A stretch of 64,000 bases of DNA from Closterium sp. NIES-65 (taxonomy: Eukaryota; Streptophyta; Zygnematophyceae; Desmidiales; Closteriaceae): contig CANXME010002471.1 of NCBI GenBank assembly GCA_948144175.1, forward strand, positions 1 through 64,000. Direction: 5' to 3'. Shown here one piece after another: positions 12,901 through 23,576 of the stretch; within the stretch, counting starts at the first letter, position 1; each line of letters opens with the position of its first letter. The notes under the pieces are model-generated. The model saw only the letters and a program-made list of their open reading frames with translations. It ran no database searches and had not been told where the DNA came from. The position numbers were made by a program, and so were the translations under genes.

Positions 12901-15100
12901 TCATTTGGGAAGGCTGATTTTCCTCCCGTTGTTGTTGATGTTGGCTAGTCCGGTTAAACCAGTTGATCTCCGGGTTGAACTTTTTAAGAAAGTCTCCCCG
13001 AAGATTACGTCGAATCATTTGATATTTGTGAGGGGGAGAGCAGGCTTCCATCGGAGGGGTCCAATCTGGAGTAGTAACCGTGTTTCCCCGTAGATAGGTA
13101 GCTTACTGCCATCCACCATCGTTGCGGAGAAGCTGAGGACTTGATTTCACCTCCAAGTCGATCGATTGCCTTTTTGTCATAGACGCTGTGCGACGCCCCG
13201 CTATCCACGAGTGCTTGGAGGCGCTGTCCGTTGCAGATCACCTCGAGCAGGAGTGGTAAGCGCTGCTCGGACTACCCAAAAATAGCCCTCATTAATAGGA
13301 TCATAGGGTACATCCCAATATTCAGTACACACCGTGGTTCCATTGTTTGCTCCTGGACAACCAGCTGGCCTGGGCTGCGTGGAGAAAAGCTCCTCTCCAA
13401 CGCCAGGAGTAGAGGTAGTAACCGTACAGGTTGACCCTGAGGGGTGGATCCGGTCGACGCCTGCGATCCACTGGATGCATCCTGGAGGGGTTTTCGGAGT
13501 TTCTGCAGCTTCTTTTGAACTCCCAGCTGCCTCTTCAGCTGCTTCAGCTCCATAGACTTCTTCCCTGGGGAGTGGAGAGTCGTCTTGGGCTTGGGTTCCG
13601 GGACGAGGACGTTGACGCCGTCAAAAGGTCTACTCCTTTCCACACTCTTATTTTTTTCCCCAGCTCCGTAGGCACCGGTACCACTTCTTTAATTGTCTGC
13701 TTCCTCTGGAGTTCTTCCCGAATTGGTTATGGCTCCGGACCCACGAAATAGCACCAGTCTTCATTAAAGCATCTTTGAATGATAACTTTAACGAATTCTG
13801 TTTTTTTCCCGGGGCTCGGAATGGGAGAGTTCCCGTCTTGGTCGAGTCTGTTTTTCGCGGAGGTTTTCTTTTCCTTGGCGATCCCTCTGACAAATTTCCG
13901 GTCAAGGGCTTGGGATTTCGCCCTTGATTCTCCAAATCCGCGCCCAATGCTGTCCTTCAGTTTCGATTCGGTCCAGATTGCCTGACGCTTTCGGATCTGC
14001 TTTTCCTCGCCAGCACGATCCGCAATCACTGGCGAGATCCATTTTTGACTTTTTGTCATTAGTTTCGTCACTCCCACGAGCTCGGAATGCCGCACGTGCA
14101 GATTTCATGGGAAAACAGTCGACAATCCGATGTCCGTTTCCCCGCGCAAAATTCGCAAAACGTTTTGTTTTTTTGCAGGTCGTGAATTCCGCGTCGAATT
14201 TGTCGAACGTGAGTTGAAGCCGAGCGATCCCCTTGTCATGATCCGAACGACGTGGGGCCGTCGTGTTCCGGAGTTGACCAAGTCAAAACGCTCCGCGGCC
14301 GATACGATTTCGCTGTAGCTGCTGCAATTCGCTGCTGCAACCTGGCGCCGAATGTCGGTCTTCAGCCCCGCGATGTAGGACTGAATGTTTTCGCCTCGGT
14401 AATGTCCGGAATGCGATTATAAAATTCCTCCATCTACTGCGTCTATTGCGCGACACTCCTGAATTGCCTATGGGTGATGTAATTTTTCGCGCGCAATATA
14501 AGTGGAATTAATCGGCTCAAAACGTTTGAGAAGGTCTGCCTGGAACTGTTGCCACGTGGCTTTGCCCTGGAAAATGCTACTGTTGCTTCCGAGCCACTCG
14601 TAGAGCTGGACCCGCGCATCAACGTTGTCGCGGAACAAATTTTCTCGCCTGTCGTACTCCGTCGTCGACCATACCGATCGCCGCGAAATAAATTTCCCAT
14701 CGTCGCGAGCCACCGCCTGACGTCGATTTTCAATCGCTAGGGTCGAACGATTCGGCGAGCGAAGTTTTGGAACCATCGAACTGACGCTGCGACTGCTGCA
14801 AAGTCGTCGAAGCAGGAATGTTCATGGTCGAGAGGAGGCTGCGTAACGCTGCTGCAGTTTGTTTTCGCAGCTGCTCGTTCTGCAATCGCGACCGTTTCAG
14901 TCGTCGCTCGCATCTCCGCTTCCATCTTGGCGATTTGCGCGAAGAGCTGCTGCGTAATGTCGTTGGTCGCCGGCGAACCCATCCTGTTTAGAAACCACGC
15001 GAGGGGGTTAATTCGAAAAGCCCGGAACTGGTGCTTACCAGAAATCGGCGTCGAATTGGTCGCCCCCGGCGATTTTTCGAGGCGATTTTTTCCGCGACCG
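9950..15100 (-). pseudogene. Gypsy gag-pol remnant
   Basis: Recognisable pieces on the minus strand, from the 5' side: a capsid-type gag segment around 14.47-14.78 kb (FQADLLKRFEP), a protease around 13.1-13.2 kb (ALVDSGASHSVYD), RT with the SPYGAPV-type fingers near 12.5 kb and the LGHMVS...FLGFANCYNRF connection near 11.9-12.1 kb, an RNase H region near 11.4 kb, integrase with a GHFGSNKTL zinc-domain motif near 11.15 kb and a catalytic core near 10.8-10.95 kb, and a chromodomain segment RWKGYDPSEDTWVPE near 9.98-10.02 kb. These are family assignments by motif. The coding region is clearly non-functional as it stands. Confidence 0.9.
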
Positions 15101-15132
15101 CTGCTTAGCAGACTGTCGTCGAGTTGAGAACG

Positions 15133-15145
15133 GCTCTGATTACCA
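15133..15145 (-). other. Gypsy primer-binding site
   Basis: Two bases inside the 5' LTR, the sense strand resembles the initiator-Met tRNA primer site TGGTATCAGAGC; the match is imperfect. Confidence 0.7.
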
Positions 15146-15147
15146 AG

Positions 15148-15550
15148 TGTCACAGGATCGAATTCTCAATCGAAACTTGTCACTAAAACTGAATACAAGG
15201 CATTTTTATACTCGGAAAATACAAGGATAAACGAGATAAAAACGAACCTTCGGGAACACGCCCTTCCCGATACTACAATCACAAGTGCGCACAAGCACGC
15301 AAAGCTATTGGCACTTGGGATTACGCCCAGATTACACCGTACACACCACTGTCGGCGCTGTCGGTGCCGTATAATAGGTATGTCGGTGGGAAAAGTAGGA
15401 AATAGAGAAATACATAGAAGGCTCTAGAAAATAGAATAGTAGGCCGATTGAGATGAGATAAAGACCAAAATGAAGAGGAGAAAAGGGAGAATAGGATAAC
15501 GGAAAAAATATAATAGTGAGAAAATATTATAACAGGGACGTCCTCTCACA
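15148..15550 (-). repeat. Gypsy 5' LTR
   Basis: 403 bp, TGTCACAGG start and CTCACA end, pairs with 9487-9888. Confidence 0.95.
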
Positions 15551-15555
15551 ATCCA
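15551..15555. repeat. Target-site duplication (right) of Gypsy element
   Basis: ATCCA, identical to 9482-9486. Confidence 0.95.
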
Positions 15556-15968
15556 CCTTGCCCAACTTGGCGACACTTGCCAACCTGGTTTGGCTCCTCC
15601 AACCACTTGGCAGCATCTACAGTGATGCTGACGAATTTTCCAACCCCCAAAAGTCTATACCTTTTATGGAGTCAACCCAACAACTTCCCATAGTCACCAC
15701 AACCAAATATCAAAGCATACGAACTTCCAACGTTCGTAACTTTCTTGTTCGTGCTCCGATTGAAGCGATACTTGGTTCGTCGGAAAGCTCTTGAGCAGAG
15801 GAGATCGCTTCAGATATATGCTCAAGCCAAATAACATTCACACATACTCAGAAAAACCAAACCACATCAAACACAAATTCTTGCACACGCTCACAACCAC
15901 GCATGCAACGCACGAACATGTGATGGGAGGCAGACAGGCGTGAATGCAAGTGATAGCATCACATAACA
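15556..15968 (-). repeat. Copia A 3' LTR, inner part
   Basis: Continues the LTR interrupted at 9486 and ends CACATAACA at 15968. It matches the right LTR end at 22654-22662. The two parts add up to 863 bp against 866 bp for the right LTR. Confidence 0.92.
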
Positions 15969-15970
15969 AA

Positions 15971-15979
15971 CTCCCCCTC
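15971..15979 (-). other. Copia A polypurine tract
   Basis: Plus-strand CTCCCCCTC two bases inside the left LTR; a purine run on the element's sense strand. Confidence 0.8.
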
Positions 15980-17163
15980 TGGCTGCTTACCATCATCCCA
16001 CATGTCATAGCTCAAGCATGCACCCTCAATGAACACTCATCCCAGCAAGTTTGATGCCCTTCCAATGCTCAGATTCAGCCAGGCGCTTGGTCAGAATGTC
16101 AGCCGCCTGCTGATGGGTCTTCACAATCTCCAGTCGCACCTCCTTGTCTAGGATCCTCCTCAACCAGTGCCACTTGGGCCTGGTGTGCTTTGTTAGCCTA
16201 TGAAGGCAGGCGTTCTTGGCAAGCTTCACTGCCGACTCATTGTCACAGAACATGATAGATGGCTCCCTTTGACCAACTCCAATCTCCTCCAACAAACGCC
16301 TCAGCCACACAACCTCCTTTGCCCCAATGATGCAGGGGCCATGTACTCTGTCTCACACGAGGACTGCCCCACCCTCATTCTGCTTCTTGCTGCGCCAGCT
16401 CACTGCACCACCTCCAAACAGGCACACATAGCCTCTAATGCTGGTGCCATCCGCTTTCATAGAGTTGAAGCTAGCGTCAGTGTAGCAGGTCAGGAGCATC
16501 TCCCCCTTGCTCAAATCAGCTGCACCCGTCTGCAGCGTCTGCCTCATAGCACTGTACTCCAAACGCACTAATGCCGTTGCAGTCACATAGTGGACCAACC
16601 TCTTGGCTGTTTCCAGCTGCTCATGACTGGGGCGTGAAACCACGCTGGCAAGCCTGGATGTTGCAAAGGCAATGTCAGGCCGCATGTCGTTAGCCGCATA
16701 GTTGAGCGCCCCAACCATGGAATGAAACAGCTTCCTGTCATTCTTACCCCACCACATCCTCATCAGCACAGGGCTCCACTATGAACCCCGAAGGCAGTGG
16801 GGTGGCTGGCTTTCCTCCATCCTGCAGCCCATACTTCTCAGCCAGCCCCTCACAATACTTCCTCTGGTGCAACCTCAACACTCCCTTGTCAAGGTCCCTC
16901 TCCACATGCATCCCCAAGTAGTACTTCACATCTCCCATCTTGGAACAAAAAACTGCATCTCCAGCATCTCCTCCACTCGCTCAATTAGTGCAGACGACTC
17001 AGAGAAGAGCACGATGTCGTCCATTTACACCAGGAGCATGAGAAACTGCTCCTTCACTTGCAGCAAGAACAAGCTGTGATCACATTCGCTCTTCTTGAAC
17101 CCCCAGCCAGCAGTGTCTCCTCAAGGTTAAGGTAGCATGCGCGAGGAGCCTGCTTCAGGCCAT

Positions 17164-17168
17164 AGATG
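17164..17168. repeat. Target-site duplication (left) of solo LTR
   Basis: AGATG before the solo LTR, repeated at 18264-18268. Confidence 0.93.
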
Positions 17169-18263
17169 TGTTGGTGTAAGGGCCTAATAAACTCAAGCTA
17201 TTAAGACTTTATCAAACTTAAAACCTCTCCTCGGGGTCACCTCCAAGGGTCCTTGGGTGCCTGGTACAAGACCAGCCCCTATCCTCGGGTCGAGTTTGTA
17301 GAGAGAGGGATCAAGAGGGACTTGGTCAAAACGGAAAGAGTACCTTGAACGTCGCGCAGCGTATCGTGCAGACCGTCGATCGGATTAAGCTGAGAATTTC
17401 CTATATCGAAGCACACTCTAAGAGCTTTAAAATAAGCCAAGTTGCTTTGCGAAAAGTTCTGCCATTACGAAGTTATGGCTCGGACAGCGTTAGTCTAGCA
17501 TTGGAGTGCTAGCGTACTAGCGTTGACCTCGGGTAACATTTCGCCGTCGCACCGCGTAGAAAGGAAATTCCAGCAAGGAAGGAATTCGCTTGAATCAATT
17601 TCACTATATTCAGGTACAAACAGAGAAGGAATAAATAGCTCTAGCTAGCAAGGACCTTGGGAATCAACCTGGGAACAACCAGGGATGATCCCAAATAATT
17701 CCAAGCAACAGAACCAGCCTGGCTGGACAAAATAGCAGGTGGTAGGCTGGTAAACAACCTCTGGTTCTGTTTTTCCAACCTGGGAAAACAACAACCAGGT
17801 TCAGGTCCTAAAAACAGAACCTGTTTTGTCTTTGCCCAACCAGCCAAATGCTGGTTCCGCTGGTTTCCCCCTGGCCCTGTAGCAAGCAGATACAGACAAA
17901 CAACATCCAACCTTCACCTAATTGTACCCCTATAGTGCCTGCCCTGCTACACTATAGTCAACCAAAACAAAACAGTACAATTTCGAGTTGGATAGAACTG
18001 AATCTGCGCAATCAAGTAAGCCGAACCACAAAGCTTCCATCTTGGGTTCCTTTGCGAGCTCGTCCTTTTTGCTTGTACTGTTCATAGCGCGTACAATGTT
18101 ATGCCGAAGGCGCATAACGCGCCATTACCTGCAAATGCTTCAAGCAAAAGTTGCGAAAGCAAACAAACACACGAACATTCCATTCAAACCCAAATGCATT
18201 CGCACACGCATACTCGTACAAACAGACGGCAGGATGTCGTGCAATGTGAATTTGCACCCAACA
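17169..18263 (-). mobile_element. Solo LTR of Copia family B
   Basis: 1,095 bp from TGTTGGTGTAAGG to GCACCCAACA, matching the LTRs of the family B elements at 28.9-60 kb in reverse orientation, with a perfect AGATG duplication on both sides and no internal region. Family knowledge: recombination between an element's two LTRs leaves such a solo copy. It lies in the RT region of element A, so it is younger than A. Confidence 0.95.
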
Positions 18264-18268
18264 AGATG
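18264..18268. repeat. Target-site duplication (right) of solo LTR
   Basis: AGATG, identical to 17164-17168. Confidence 0.93.
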
Positions 18269-21200
18269 GCCTTCTTCAGCCTGCACACCCTGCCGCTCCC
18301 ATCATCCAAACCCTCAGGCTGTAACATGTACAGCTCCTCCAGAATGATCCCATTGAGGAAGGCGGTGGTGATGTCCATCTGCTTCACCTGCCATCTACGG
18401 TTTTGCTGCCATTGCCAATGACACCCGCAGTGTTTGTGCCTTACCCGACAAGAGCAAAGATCTCGTCAAAATCCCTTCCTCCTTGTCTGCAGAAACCCCT
18501 TAGCCACAAGCCTTGACTTGTAGCGGGTTAGCGCCCCATCAGGTCCGTACTTGTGCCTGAAAATCAGCTTGGAAGAAATGGCCTTCTTCCCAGGTGGCAG
18601 TTCACACAACTCCCACGTCTCGTCTCCAGCAGAGAGTCATACTCCTCCTTCACACTCTGCTTTCAGTTTTCAGCATGTGGCCCTCTCAATGCCTCAGCTA
18701 GCGTCTTGGGCTCAGGGATGGCTGCCCAGTAGCAGTGTGCTATCTCCTCCTCATCACACTCGCTCAGCCATACTCCCAGCCCGTAGCACCTTTGGCTTGC
18801 CAAAGCTCGGATAGGTCATTCGGGTAGGAGGGCCCACATCCCTCCTAGGACGGTTAGCCGGATGTGCGGCACCTTGTCGAGCACCTTGCTGCTGCTGGTG
18901 CGGCTGCTGCTGCTCCTGCTGCTGTTGCTCCTCCACCTCAGGTTCTCCCCCATCCTCAGTCACCCCAAAAATCTCCTCCTCTGAGACAGTGACCTGCACT
19001 TGCCTCGAAGGCCGCTGCATCTCATCGACCTCAATGATCAGTGATGTAGTAGGAAGCTTCTGCTGCTGCTGCTTCCACTCCTTATAGTACAAGGACTCAA
19101 GGAACTTCACATCCCTCAATACAGTTAGCTGCTGGCTGGTCAAGTCCCAAATCAGCCAGCCCTTGTGATCTTAGCAAGCCCCAAGTGCACACCCCATCTC
19201 TTAGAAGCTTCCAGTTTTTCCCTCTTCTCCTTAGGCACATGAAACACCACCATGCAGCCGAAGGCTCTCAGCATGTTGACTGCTGGTGCACTCCAATACC
19301 ACTTGGTGTAGGGGACCCACTACTTGTCCCCCACAGTCGCCAGCACCCTGTTCTTCACAAGGGCGACCTGCCGCAGTGCAGTCACCCAAAACGGATCCGG
19401 CAGCCCTGCACGCCCAAGAAGAGTGCGAGCACCTTCCTGCAGGGTCCGGTTGAACCGCTCAGCCATGTCGTTCTGCTGAGGGTTGTAGGGCACTGTGAGC
19501 TGATGCTGGATCCCCTTCTTCTTCAGCACCGCCTCAAAATAAGCACCAATAAACTCTCCCCCCATTGTCTGTGCGGACCACCTCCACCTTGTGTCTGCTC
19601 TCCCCTTTGAGCTCTTGGCATCCACTCCTTAAGAACAGCTGCTGCCACCTCCCCCTTAGTCTTCAGAGGGTCTACCCACACCGCACGCGTGTGGTCATCC
19701 ACAATGGTCAAGAAGTAGCGGCTGCCCGAGAGAGTAGGGGCCCTCGTGGGGCCCACCTTGTCCATGTGCACAAGTGCAAGTGGAGCCTTGGCTGGTCCCG
19801 TTCTGCTACTGAAGGGAAACTTCGTGAACTTGGTCTCAAGGCATGTAGGGCAGCTCCCAATCTCCTTTGCTGCCCCCCTCACCTCCAACCCCTTCAAGCT
19901 CCCATCCTTCACTAAACTTCTGGAGCATAGGAATGTTGATGTGACACAACCTCTCGTGCCAACGTCTCCCAATCGGCAATCACCATTCCCAGATGAAGCC
20001 TTTTGCCCATGTAGCGGTTTGCATCCACCACCAGCAAGCACTCACATGTGGCTGCTGTGACTGCTGCACCTTCTTGACTGCATCCAGGGCCCCCACCAAT
20101 TGGTGCCATCTCCTCTCCTCCCACAGTTGTTTTAGTCGTTGCAGCTGCCGCTGCCGTTGCTGGTGGTTTCCCCATTCCAAGGAATGATGGGCAGCTGCCA
20201 GAGGGTTTTGATGCAGCTGCTCTTCTCCTCCAAGTCCCATAGCAGCAAATTCCCAAGCTTTGCACGGCAGCTGGTTGGGGCCGAAAGTCACTTTGGCCTT
20301 GCTTTTCTGCAGCCGGCGCACAGAGAGGAGGTTAGCGGACAAACCTTCAACCAACAACACATTCTCCATTACCTTGGCATTCCCCACACCAATCACAGGG
20401 AGCAAAGCACCTGAAGCAGCAGCCTCAAACTTGATCTTCCCAGGGGGTTTCACCTCGTCAAGCAAATCTGCCCGTGGGGTCATGTGACTTGTACAACCTG
20501 AATCGATTACCCAGTGAGTGAGGGGATGCATCACAACCTTCCCAACTGAACCCACATCATCCCCACTCCCTTGCACATCCTCCGACCATGAGGAATATCC
20601 CCGGGTCGGCTTTACCTTGTGCACCATCTTCTTGTACACCTGAACCTTGCACAGCGCCACCTTGTGCACGTTCACCACTTTGGCGGCTTCATGCCTGGGG
20701 GTGCCGATCCCGTCAGGCCAGCTAAAACACTTGAACCCGGGTGTCTGCCTTTTTGCAGTACCAGCAAGCTCCCTCCATTCGGGTGCTCCCCTTGCCTCCA
20801 GAGCTCCCATGCCCCTCGTTGTAGTCACCTCGGCCTTTCCCTCCGCCAAAGCCTCTCCCACGGCCTCGGCCTCTCCCTCCCCCTCTTCCTCTGCTGCCTC
20901 CTGCAGCTCCATATCCCTCGGCAGTTTTGTTGGCAGCCCCACCTCCCGTGTGGCGCCTGCGGAAGCCCTCCTGCAAGATCTGCTGCCGTAGCCACTAAGG
21001 CGTCCACTTGTCCTGCTGAGCGTTGAGGGTGGGGATGAGGTTGTCCCATGAGTTGTCGAGCACCGAGATGATCTTGGTGCACTGCTGCATTTTCGACACC
21101 TTGCTGCCCGCCGCTGCCATCTCGCATACGTGTCCTTGATTTTGTCAAGGACCGGCTTCACATCGTCTCCCGATCGCATGGAGAGGGCAGCCAGCTCTTC

Positions 21201-21782
21201 TCCAATATAATCACCATCGGCAGCGTGTTGGGTTGAACCACGTCGCGTAGTAGCTTCGACGCCTTCGGTTCTGAGTCATCGAGCTCCACCAAATCCTTGA
21301 TGTGCCGGGACATGTCGTTGTTGGACCGACTGGAGGATGAGGTTGTACTGCACCGCACTCTTCTCAATCCACCGATCGCGGGCATCTTCTTTCCCCGGCA
21401 TCTTCTCCTCTCCCATTGCAATTTTCAGCAGCTTGTAGCGCTTGAAGGTGCTCCGCATCCGCCCGCTCCATTCCTCATATTTGGAGCCATCTAAAGCTTC
21501 AATCTTGGATGGTGGCGGCTCACTCCTCTTCTCAGCTGCATCTCCACTCCCTTCATTCATCTCCTCTGCTCCCAATCAGAGGTTTCAGCTCCGCCCTTTG
21601 CTGGTCACAATGTAGATCCACACAATCTTCACAAGTGTCGGCGCCAACGAAATTTCGGCAGAGTTTCCCTTTAGCAGAAGTCACATCCAACCTCCAGAAC
21701 TCCACTTAGGCACGCCTACAGGCCATGGTGGGTCTAGGAGGGTCTTCACACTTCAGTAGACTTTCCACAAGGTCCTTGATCA

Positions 21783-21794
21783 GCTCTGATGCCA
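21783..21794 (-). other. Copia A primer-binding site
   Basis: The sense strand reads TGGCATCAGAGC beside the 5' LTR, one mismatch from the usual plant initiator-Met primer site. Confidence 0.85.
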
Positions 21795-21796
21795 CT

Positions 21797-22662
21797 TGTT
21801 AGGAACTAAGGACGGAGTCTATGAGATTAGGAGCCGAAATATCACAAAATTGCTGGTCTCAATTTCTGGACAGAATAGTCGCGCTCACAAGAAACGCCGT
21901 CGACAAAAAAACGCACTGTCAAATCTTCACCAATTTCGGATATGTTGTAGCTTCATTCCGTGGCTACAAGTCCCAAGTTGATTCGTACAAAAAAAGAAGT
22001 ATTTTTTCGGAGTTATGAATTTCGGCGCACTAGGGGGTAAGCTGCCATAGAATCTTAACTCAATCACAATTGTCTCACAATTTCACACAAGAAAGTTGGA
22101 GTAGCAATTAACCAGATGGGAGGGAAGAGGAGGACGAGAGGGAAGGTCCCCAAGGAGTCCCCCAACCAATGAAACCCAATAAGCACACCAAATCCTTTCC
22201 TTATAAGAACCCCACTTTTACTTTTGTCACTTTCCAACCCATGCCATCCACCTTGCCCAACTTGGCCACACTTGCAAACCTGGTTTGGCTCCTCCCAACC
22301 ACTTGGCACCATCTACACTGATGTTGACGAATTTCCCAACCCCCAAAAGTCTATACCTTTTATGGAGTCAACCTGACAACTTCCCATAGTCACCACAACC
22401 AATATCAAAAGCATACGAACTTCCAACGTTCGTAACTTTCTTGTTCGTGCTCCGATTGAAGCGATACTTGGTTCGTCGGAAAGCTCTTGAGCAGAGGAGT
22501 CATTTCAGATATCTGCTCAAGCCAAATAACATTCACACACACTCAGAAAAACCAAACCACATCAAACACAAATTCTTGCACACGCTCACACCACACATGC
22601 AACGCACGAACATGTGATGGGAGGCAGACAGACGTGAATGCAAGTGATAGCAACACATAACA
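21797..22662 (-). repeat. Copia A 5' LTR
   Basis: 866 bp, TGTTAGGAAC start and ACATAACA end. It aligns with 9037-9486 plus 15556-15968. Confidence 0.93.
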
Positions 22663-22667
22663 GAGGA
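22663..22667. repeat. Target-site duplication (right) of Copia A
   Basis: GAGGA, identical to 9032-9036. Confidence 0.9.
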
Positions 22668-22938
22668 GAGACAGGAAAACACAACAAGTGGAGAGTGTCG
22701 AGGCTAAAGAATCAAGAGGAGGAGCTGCGATACACAAGACATACGCGGGTTGGGGGACATGAAAGGTGGTACAGACAAGCAGCACATGCACAGTCAGTAA
22801 GACGAGCACACACAGGCAGACATGGCCGCACATGCACAGTCCAGAGAAACACAAAGCACATGCGCATGCACATGCCCATGCAGATGCAGGGACCTGTAGA
22901 GGTCGGTGGCGGTGGTGGTGGTGTGCGTCCTGGTGTAC
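22668..22938 (-). other. RLK intron sequence beside Copia A
   Basis: Non-coding by inspection, with an ACATGC-rich run near 22855-22890. It lies between the activation-loop exon and the transposon, so it is probably the left-over part of the intron that A entered. Confidence 0.5.
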
Positions 22939-23035
22939 GCGGGGGTCCACATAGCCCACCGTGCCTATCACCCCTCGTCGACCCCATGGCTGTGCTGTCG
23001 CCCCCTCGCACGAGCCCAAAGTCAGCCACCTTGGG
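22939..23035 (-). CDS. RLK kinase activation-loop exon
   Basis: About 97 nt on the minus strand after acceptor CTCCCATCAG. It reads PKVADFGLVRGGDSTAMGS, where DFG is the magnesium-binding triad, and further on, in another frame, GVIGTVGYVDPRV, the usual end of the activation loop and P+1 region (GTxGYxDPEY in relatives). The two frames differ by one base, at a GGGG run (CGAGGGG). The donor is probably GTACAC. Kinase identity is clear; exact exon end is less so. Confidence 0.75.
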
Positions 23036-23126
23036 CTGATGGGAGGGACAGGGGAAGGGGACGAAGGGAGAGGAGGACAGGAGAATGCCACAACGGTCAT
23101 GTGTTCCACTGGCAGTCATGTGTTGA

Positions 23127-23196
23127 ACTCACCTGCATGGCGCACTCACCTGCATGGCGCACTGACCTGCATGGCGCACTGACCTGCATGTGGGCA
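23127..23196 (-). repeat. 17-bp tandem repeat multiplying a splice donor
   Basis: On the minus strand CATGCAG followed by GTCAGTGCGC or GTGAGTGCGC is repeated with a 17-bp period. Donor-like hexamers (plus strand ACTCAC or ACTGAC) start at 23127, 23144, 23161 and 23178. The last listed is the one joined to the catalytic-loop exon; the other three lie downstream in the intron. Confidence 0.8.
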
Positions 23197-23322
23197 TCGA
23201 GCATGATATTGGCGGGCTTGATGTCGCGATACACGATGCCGAACGAGTGCAGATACTCCACCCCGCGCACCGCCCCACCAGGATATCCAGCCTCTGCTGC
23301 AGGCTCAGCGGTGTGGGCGCGT
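23184..23322 (-). CDS. RLK kinase catalytic-loop exon
   Basis: About 139 nt on the minus strand. The acceptor is strong (pyrimidine-rich, CCCTTCCCCCAG) and the donor is CAG/GTCAGT. The start reads TPLSLQQRLDIL; the end, in another frame, reads GVEYLHSFGIVYRDIKPAN followed by IMLD. YRDIKPAN is the catalytic loop (usual HRDIKPxN): catalytic Asp and Lys are kept, and the His of HRD is replaced by Tyr. A one-base frame difference lies in TGGTGGGGCGG. The donor is embedded in a 17-bp tandem repeat. Confidence 0.82.
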
Positions 23323-23576
23323 CTGGGGGAAGGGCCGGACGGAGGGGGGGCACATGAGGAAAGGCAGTATCTGTAAGAGAGGCATTTAGGGACGCATTTA
23401 GAAGGCAATTCCGAGGCATAGCGGGAAGGCAAGAGAAAAGAGAAGTGCAAGACGAGGGTGCGCAGTGCAGTGCGGGGTCCATCACGCGGGTACACATGCA
23501 TGAAGCAAGCCAGTCAGTGGAAGAAGCAACACTGATGCTACTGCCCTCAGTGGGACTGCTGTTGTACGCGCTGCAC

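Larger units (their letters stand above)
9487..15550 (-). mobile_element. Ty3/Gypsy chromovirus inserted in Copia A LTR
   Basis: 6,064 bp, minus orientation, LTRs of 402-403 bp (9487-9888 and 15148-15550) starting TGTCACAGG and ending CTCTCACA, with the 5-bp duplication ATCCA. Domain remnants run gag (about 14.4-15.1 kb), aspartic protease (about 13.0-13.25 kb, DSGAS), reverse transcriptase (about 11.9-12.7 kb), RNase H (about 11.3-11.7 kb), integrase (about 10.3-11.25 kb) and a chromodomain (about 9.95-10.13 kb). Integrase downstream of RT/RNase H defines Gypsy, and the chromodomain places it among chromoviruses. LTRs are about 98% alike by eye, so insertion is recent, yet the interior is broken many times (of the order of ten or more). 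Confidence 0.95.
16020..21580 (-). pseudogene. Copia A gag-pol remnant
   Basis: Minus-strand remnants in Copia order. Gag of the UBN2 type lies around 21.2-21.58 kb (IEALDGSKYEEWSGRM), a glycine/arginine-rich segment and a zinc-knuckle start CWYCKK near 20.75 kb, a protease near 20.5 kb (WVIDSGCTSHMTPRADLL), integrase between about 19.3 and 20.05 kb (SRYFLTIVDDHTRAVWV and PYNPQQNDMAERFNRTL), RT in pieces between about 16.7 and 18.7 kb (MDITTAFLNGIILEELYML; MGDVKYYLGMHVERD), and RNase H near 16.0-16.4 kb (EIGVGQREPSIMFCDNESAV). The RT region is interrupted by the solo LTR at 17169-18263. Many breaks; a fossil. Confidence 0.9.
9037..22662 (-). mobile_element. Ty1/Copia LTR retrotransposon, family A
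   Basis: A complete Copia fossil in minus orientation: left (3') LTR 9037-9486 plus 15556-15968, right (5') LTR 21797-22662, 5-bp duplication GAGGA. Next to the right LTR is a primer site whose minus strand reads TGGCATCAGAGC (initiator-Met tRNA type, 21783-21794); next to the left LTR is a purine tract read on the minus strand as GAGGGGGAG (15971-15979). Coding remnants follow the Copia order gag, protease, integrase, reverse transcriptase, RNase H. It carries two later insertions, a Gypsy element (9487-15550) and a solo LTR of family B (17169-18263). Without them it is about 6.5 kb. It is broken many times (of the order of ten or more). By eye its LTRs are roughly 92-95% alike, making it the oldest element here. 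Confidence 0.93.

Noticed and set aside
22543-22954. Short frames (HHHHRHRPLQVPASAWACACAC…) following the activation-loop exon
   Set aside because: They continue past a likely donor into GCATGC-rich intron sequence and show no kinase motif.
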